From NCBI GenBank assembly GCA_026000155.1, contig BNYG01000039.1, positions 1-17,897 on the forward strand: a stretch of DNA of 17,897 nucleotides, in the 5' to 3' direction. The DNA is from Bacteroidia bacterium. Lineage in GTDB: Bacteria; Bacteroidota; Bacteroidia; Bacteroidales; Azobacteroidaceae. Positions 15,161-17,897 of the stretch are shown piece by piece (position 1 is the first letter of the stretch; each line of letters opens with the position of its first letter). The position numbers and the translations under genes were made by a program. The notes under the pieces were generated by a model. The model was given only the letters and a program-made list of their open reading frames with translations, made no database searches and was not told the DNA's origin.

Positions 15161-16153
15161 ATGGCGATATTAGCATTTCAAAAACCCGACAAAGTATTAA
15201 TGTTGGAAGCGGACAACAAGTACGGAAAATTTGAATTCCGTCCGTTGGAACCCGGCTATGGAATTACCATCGGTAATTCTCTTCGCCGTATTCTCTTGTC
15301 TTCTTTGGAAGGTTATGCCATCACTTCTATTAAAATTGATGGCGTAAATAATGAATTTTCTACTGTGCCGGGAGTTTTGGAAGATGTAACAAACATTATC
15401 CTGAAACTGAAACAGGTAAGATTCAAACAAACGGTTAAAGACATTGAGAATGAAAAAGTGACTATTAATATTTCCGGAGTAGAAGAATTCAAAGCCGGTG
15501 ATATTGATAAACAATTGGCAGGTTTCGATATATTGAACCCTACTTTTGTTATTTGTCATTTAGATAAAAGTGCCAATCTTCGAATCGAATTGACCATCGG
15601 TAAAGGCCGTGGCTATGTTCCGGCTGAAGAAAACCGGACGGAAAACGATGAGATCAATCAAATAGCGATTGATTCAATCTTTACTCCGATTGTGAACGTG
15701 AAATATGTGATCGAACCTTTCCGGGTGGAACAGAAGACGGACTACGAAAAGTTGACCATTGAAATTTCAACCGACGGTTCGGTGCATCCGAAAGAAGCTT
15801 TGAAAGAATCGGCCCGAATTTTGATTCATCACTTCATGTTATTCTCTGATGAGAAAATTCATTTGGAACCGACAAGTACCGAATCCAATGACGAATTTGA
15901 CGAAGAAGTTCTGCACATGCGTCAATTGTTGAAATCGAGATTAGCCGACATGGATCTTTCTGTTCGCGCACTCAACTGCTTGAAAGCGGCGGATGTAGAA
16001 ACATTAGGAGAATTGGTACGGTACCAAAAGAATGACTTGTTGAAGTTCCGTAACTTCGGTAAAAAATCATTGACTGAATTGGATGAATTATTAGACAAGT
16101 TGAATCTGAACTTCGGTATGGATATCACAAAGTATAAATTAGATAAAGATTAA
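15161..16153 (+). CDS. rpoA: DNA-directed RNA polymerase subunit alpha
   Basis: 330 residues, typical length. Alpha dimerises to scaffold RNA polymerase. The N-terminal domain (1-about 232) shows [20 protein letters not shown] (32-51) and [11 protein letters not shown]. An acidic linker (about 235-255) joins it to the C-terminal domain (262-316), [26 protein letters not shown] plus [19 protein letters not shown]. The latter is the helix-hairpin-helix that touches upstream DNA and activators. It lies 10 bases after rpsD, and rplQ follows 5 bases after it. Confidence 0.98.
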   Translation: MAILAFQKPDKVLMLEADNKYGKFEFRPLEPGYGITIGNSLRRILLSSLEGYAITSIKIDGVNNEFSTVPGVLEDVTNIILKLKQVRFKQTVKDIENEKVTINISGVEEFKAGDIDKQLAGFDILNPTFVICHLDKSANLRIELTIGKGRGYVPAEENRTENDEINQIAIDSIFTPIVNVKYVIEPFRVEQKTDYEKLTIEISTDGSVHPKEALKESARILIHHFMLFSDEKIHLEPTSTESNDEFDEEVLHMRQLLKSRLADMDLSVRALNCLKAADVETLGELVRYQKNDLLKFRNFGKKSLTELDELLDKLNLNFGMDITKYKLDKD

Positions 16154-16158
16154 TTAAG

Positions 16159-16779
16159 ATGAGACATAATAATAAAATCAATCATTTAGGTCGTACCTAT
16201 TCTCACAGGGCAGCTTTACTATCCAATATGGCTGTTTCTTTGATTATGCACAAAAGAATATTCACGACTTTGGCAAAAGCGAAAGAACTTCGCCAATATG
16301 TAGAACCGCTTCTCACGAAGGCAAAAAGCGATACCACTCATTCCAGACGTCTTGTGTTCCAACAATTGCAGGATAAATATGCTGTAACGGAATTGTTTCA
16401 AGAAGTTTCACAAAAAATTGCCGATCGTCCGGGTGGATACACGCGTATCATCAAAACCGGTAACCGCTTGGGTGATAACGCTTCCATGTGTTTTATCGAA
16501 TTGGTCGATTACAACGAATTGATGTTGAAAACGACTAAGAAAGACGCTGGAAAAACCCGCCGTTCAAGAAGAGGTTCGGGCAAATCAACCGCTACGGCTG
16601 ATGTTGCTGCTCCTGCTCCAAAGGCTCCTAAAGCTGCTGAAGTAGTAAAAGAAGAAGCTCCGGTAGTGGAAGAAGCAGTTGTTGAAGCACCTGTAGAAGA
16701 AGTAGTTGCGCCGGTAGAGGACGTAGTTGCTGCTGTAGAAGAAGTAACACCTGAAGAAGAAACTCCGAAAGCCGAATAA
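16159..16779 (+). CDS. rplQ: 50S ribosomal protein L17 (bL17) with long acidic C-terminal extension
   Basis: 206 residues, against about 120-130 in E. coli. Residues 1-122 are a complete L17: [45 protein letters not shown] and [33 protein letters not shown] basic linker (124-143, with RRSRRGSGK) leads into a low-complexity tail (144-206) made almost only of Ala, Val, Pro, Glu and a few Lys, strongly acidic. Extended L17 tails are common in Bacteroidetes, with variable sequence. The tail's function is unknown; it should project from the ribosome near the exit tunnel side, where L17 sits. This is the last gene of the operon. Confidence 0.97.
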   Translation: MRHNNKINHLGRTYSHRAALLSNMAVSLIMHKRIFTTLAKAKELRQYVEPLLTKAKSDTTHSRRLVFQQLQDKYAVTELFQEVSQKIADRPGGYTRIIKTGNRLGDNASMCFIELVDYNELMLKTTKKDAGKTRRSRRGSGKSTATADVAAPAPKAPKAAEVVKEEAPVVEEAVVEAPVEEVVAPVEDVVAAVEEVTPEEETPKAE

Positions 16780-16809
16780 ATTTCGCTTTTATAAGTTACA
16801 TAATAAAGG

Positions 16810-16847
16810 AAGAGTTTGCTAATTGTGAGATTTGCAGACTCTTTTTT
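16810..16847 (+). terminator. Intrinsic terminator of the ribosomal protein operon
   Basis: AAGAGTTTGC (16810-16819) pairs with GCAGACTCTT (16834-16843) through ten pairs including one U-G, with a 14-base loop, followed by a run of six T (16842-16847). It lies 30 bases after the rplQ stop. Confidence 0.85.
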
Positions 16848-16888
16848 CATGGCTTGGGATATGTTTTTTGAAAAAATCCAATAAATAT

Positions 16889-16919
16889 TTTGTCAATTCA
16901 AATAATAGTTGTATCTTTG
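16889..16919 (+). promoter_or_regulatory. Bacteroidetes-type promoter of the AbiF-like unit
   Basis: TTTG at 16889-16892, 19 bases, then TATCTTTG at 16912-16919: a full match to the consensus. The predicted start of transcription is near 16923-16926, exactly where the folded leader begins. Confidence 0.8.
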
Positions 16920-16921
16920 CA

Positions 16922-16974
16922 TTGTGAGTACCCGCCGAGCCTCTTTACAATGCTTAAATTAGGCGGGTCGTTTT
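16922..16974 (+). ncRNA. Pseudoknot-capable leader RNA of the AbiF-like gene
   Basis: Stem 1: ACCCGCC (16930-16936) pairs exactly with GGCGGGT (16962-16968), followed by a T-rich stretch beginning TTTT at 16971. Stem 2: the 5' end TTGTGAG (16922-16928) pairs with TTTACAA (16944-16950) in the loop of stem 1, with two G-U pairs. If transcription starts slightly earlier, GCA (16919-16921) and TGC (16951-16953) add three more pairs. The order 5'A-5'B-3'A-3'B is an H-type pseudoknot. From memory, comparative genomics has described a conserved RNA motif upstream of AbiF genes, and RNA antitoxins are reported for AbiF. The position, size and fold suit that, but I could not align it to the published model. 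Confidence 0.6.
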
Positions 16975-16993
16975 ATTTTATTACTTTTACTTT

Positions 16994-17791
16994 ATGAAAA
17001 TCAATTATTCCAAAACTTGTACTTTGCCACAAGATTTGATTCCATTATTGAAAAAGCGAGGATTATCTATTTCTGATGAACAAAAGGCCATCAGTTATCT
17101 GACTAATATCGGATATTTCCGGTTCAGTGCTTATTTATACCCTTTATTGAAAAACCCGAAAGAAGACCATCTTTATAAAAACGGCGCAAATTTCAACATG
17201 GCGCTTGATATGTATCGATTCGACCGTAAGTTGCGTATTCTTCTTTTTAATGAAATCGAGAAAATAGAAGTGGCTATCCGTAGCACAATGAACAATTTGA
17301 TTAGTGATGCTTTGGGCGATGTATTCTGGATGACTGATGCAAGGAATTTCTTCAGTTCCACCTTTTTTACTAAACGATTATCCCTTATTCACTCGGAAAT
17401 AGAAAAATCAAATGAAGATTTTATTGTTCATTTCAAAAATAGTTATACCAATCCGTATCCTCCCTCCTGGATGATTGCTGAAGTTGTGTCTTTTGGAGTT
17501 CTGTGTAAAACATTTAATGATTTGAGATATAAATCTATACAAAAGAAAGTTGCTGATTATTTTGCACTCCCACTACCAGTTTTTTCTTCATGGATAGTAT
17601 CGCTGTTAAGTTTGAGAAATTTATGCGGACACCATAATCGCACATGGAATAAAGAAATCCCGATGATTTCGCACAACCTCAATAATCCGAGGTATCCGTG
17701 GATAAATCCTGCCGTAACCGATATGAAACGTGTTTATTTCCGTATCTGCATTATTAAATATATGCTTTTTAGGGATAATGGACAAAAGTGA
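16994..17791 (+). CDS. Abi_2 / AbiF-like HEPN-domain protein (candidate RNase toxin, phage defence)
   Basis: 265 residues, usual for the Abi_2 family (AbiD/AbiF). Family marks are YLTNIGYFRFSAYLYPLL (35-52), YRFDRKLRILLFNEIEKIEVAIRSTM (74-99) and PSWMIAEVVSFGVLCKTF (157-174). The HEPN RNase motif R-x4-H is SLRNLCGHHNRTWN, with Arg208 and His213. Abi_2 proteins abort phage growth, probably by cutting RNA, and family members are reported to be restrained by an RNA encoded just upstream. It has its own promoter, a structured leader directly ahead and its own terminator, so it is a portable unit inserted after a core housekeeping operon. RNase activity here is inferred from the intact motif. Confidence 0.85.
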   Translation: MKINYSKTCTLPQDLIPLLKKRGLSISDEQKAISYLTNIGYFRFSAYLYPLLKNPKEDHLYKNGANFNMALDMYRFDRKLRILLFNEIEKIEVAIRSTMNNLISDALGDVFWMTDARNFFSSTFFTKRLSLIHSEIEKSNEDFIVHFKNSYTNPYPPSWMIAEVVSFGVLCKTFNDLRYKSIQKKVADYFALPLPVFSSWIVSLLSLRNLCGHHNRTWNKEIPMISHNLNNPRYPWINPAVTDMKRVYFRICIIKYMLFRDNGQK

Positions 17792-17795
17792 TGCT

Positions 17796-17821
17796 AAAAT
17801 CAGTTGTAACTGACTGATTTT
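17796..17821 (+). terminator. Hairpin terminator after the AbiF-like gene
   Basis: AAAATCAGT (17796-17804) and ACTGATTTT (17813-17821) are exact 9-base inverted repeats with an 8-base loop, starting 5 bases after the stop codon. The A/T ends let it work in both directions. Confidence 0.75.
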
Positions 17822-17831
17822 CATAATTTTG
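17803..17831 (+). promoter_or_regulatory. Possible promoter for the gene at the right edge
   Basis: TAATTTTG (17824-17831) matches the TAnnTTTG -7 element, 16 bases before the ATG at 17847. The -33 element is weak (GTTG at 17803-17806, short spacing) and lies inside the terminator hairpin. Confidence 0.45.
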
Positions 17832-17846
17832 CGAGCAAAAAGAATT

Positions 17847-17897
17847 ATGAATAAAAAAAATGCATTTATTGCGGAGGCAAAATCACTAAAAAAAACG
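17847..17897 (+). CDS. Start of an unidentified gene (3' end outside window)
   Basis: Seventeen codons are visible, beginning MNKKNAFIAEAKSLKKT, after a -7-like promoter element. The N-terminus is basic with no signal-peptide core. This is too little to recognise a family. Whether it belongs with the AbiF-like unit is unclear, since a terminator lies between them. Confidence 0.45.
   Translation, partial: MNKKNAFIAEAKSLKKT

Noticed and set aside
16509..16850. Minus-strand frame of Ser/Thr/Ala repeats opposite the rplQ tail
   Set aside because: It is the antisense shadow of the repetitive GAA/GTT/GCT codons of the L17 tail and crosses the terminator.

Overview
The window reads as a chromosomal segment from a Bacteroidota bacterium, most likely of the order Bacteroidales. 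Three things point there: promoters of the TTTG-N19/20-TAnnTTTG type ahead of pyrG, rpsH and the last complete gene; most genes lacking a Shine-Dalgarno sequence; and proteins with the lineage's usual forms, such as zinc-free L36 and S4, an L17 with a long tail, and a GT2-GtrA fusion. The species cannot be named from the sequence.

Layout, left to right. (1) 1-5107, plus strand: the 3' part of a glycosyltransferase/GtrA fusion, a small exported LTxxQ-like protein, then pyrG (CTP synthase) and yidC (membrane insertase) as a tight pair. (2) 5117-7241, minus strand: a four-gene operon transcribed leftward, yraN - MmcQ/YjbR-like gene - biotin-protein ligase - Uma2-family nuclease, converging on yidC. 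(3) 7242-8690: an IS110-family transposase that has lost its central part in frame, followed by 549 bp without a credible gene. That stretch holds foldable sequence next to the transposase, an AT-rich segment with two DnaA-box-like sites, a promoter, and a leader with two hairpins. (4) 8691-16779, plus strand: the distal spc operon and the alpha operon, rpsH-rplF-rplR-rpsE-rpmD-rplO-secY-map-infA-rpmJ-rpsM-rpsK-rpsD-rpoA-rplQ, closed by an intrinsic terminator. (5) 16889-17821: a self-contained unit with its own promoter, a short leader RNA that can fold as a pseudoknot, an Abi_2/AbiF-like HEPN protein and a terminator. A new gene starts at the right edge.

Two features stand out. The ribosomal protein cluster starts abruptly at rpsH: the usual upstream genes (rplN-rplX-rplE-rpsN) are absent, and a damaged IS110 copy with a new promoter and structured leader sits there instead. 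Just past the alpha operon, the AbiF-like gene carries a leader RNA predicted to form an H-type pseudoknot. This fits a HEPN RNase toxin paired with a cis-encoded RNA, a type of defence or toxin-antitoxin unit thought to be related to the ancestry of Cas13.
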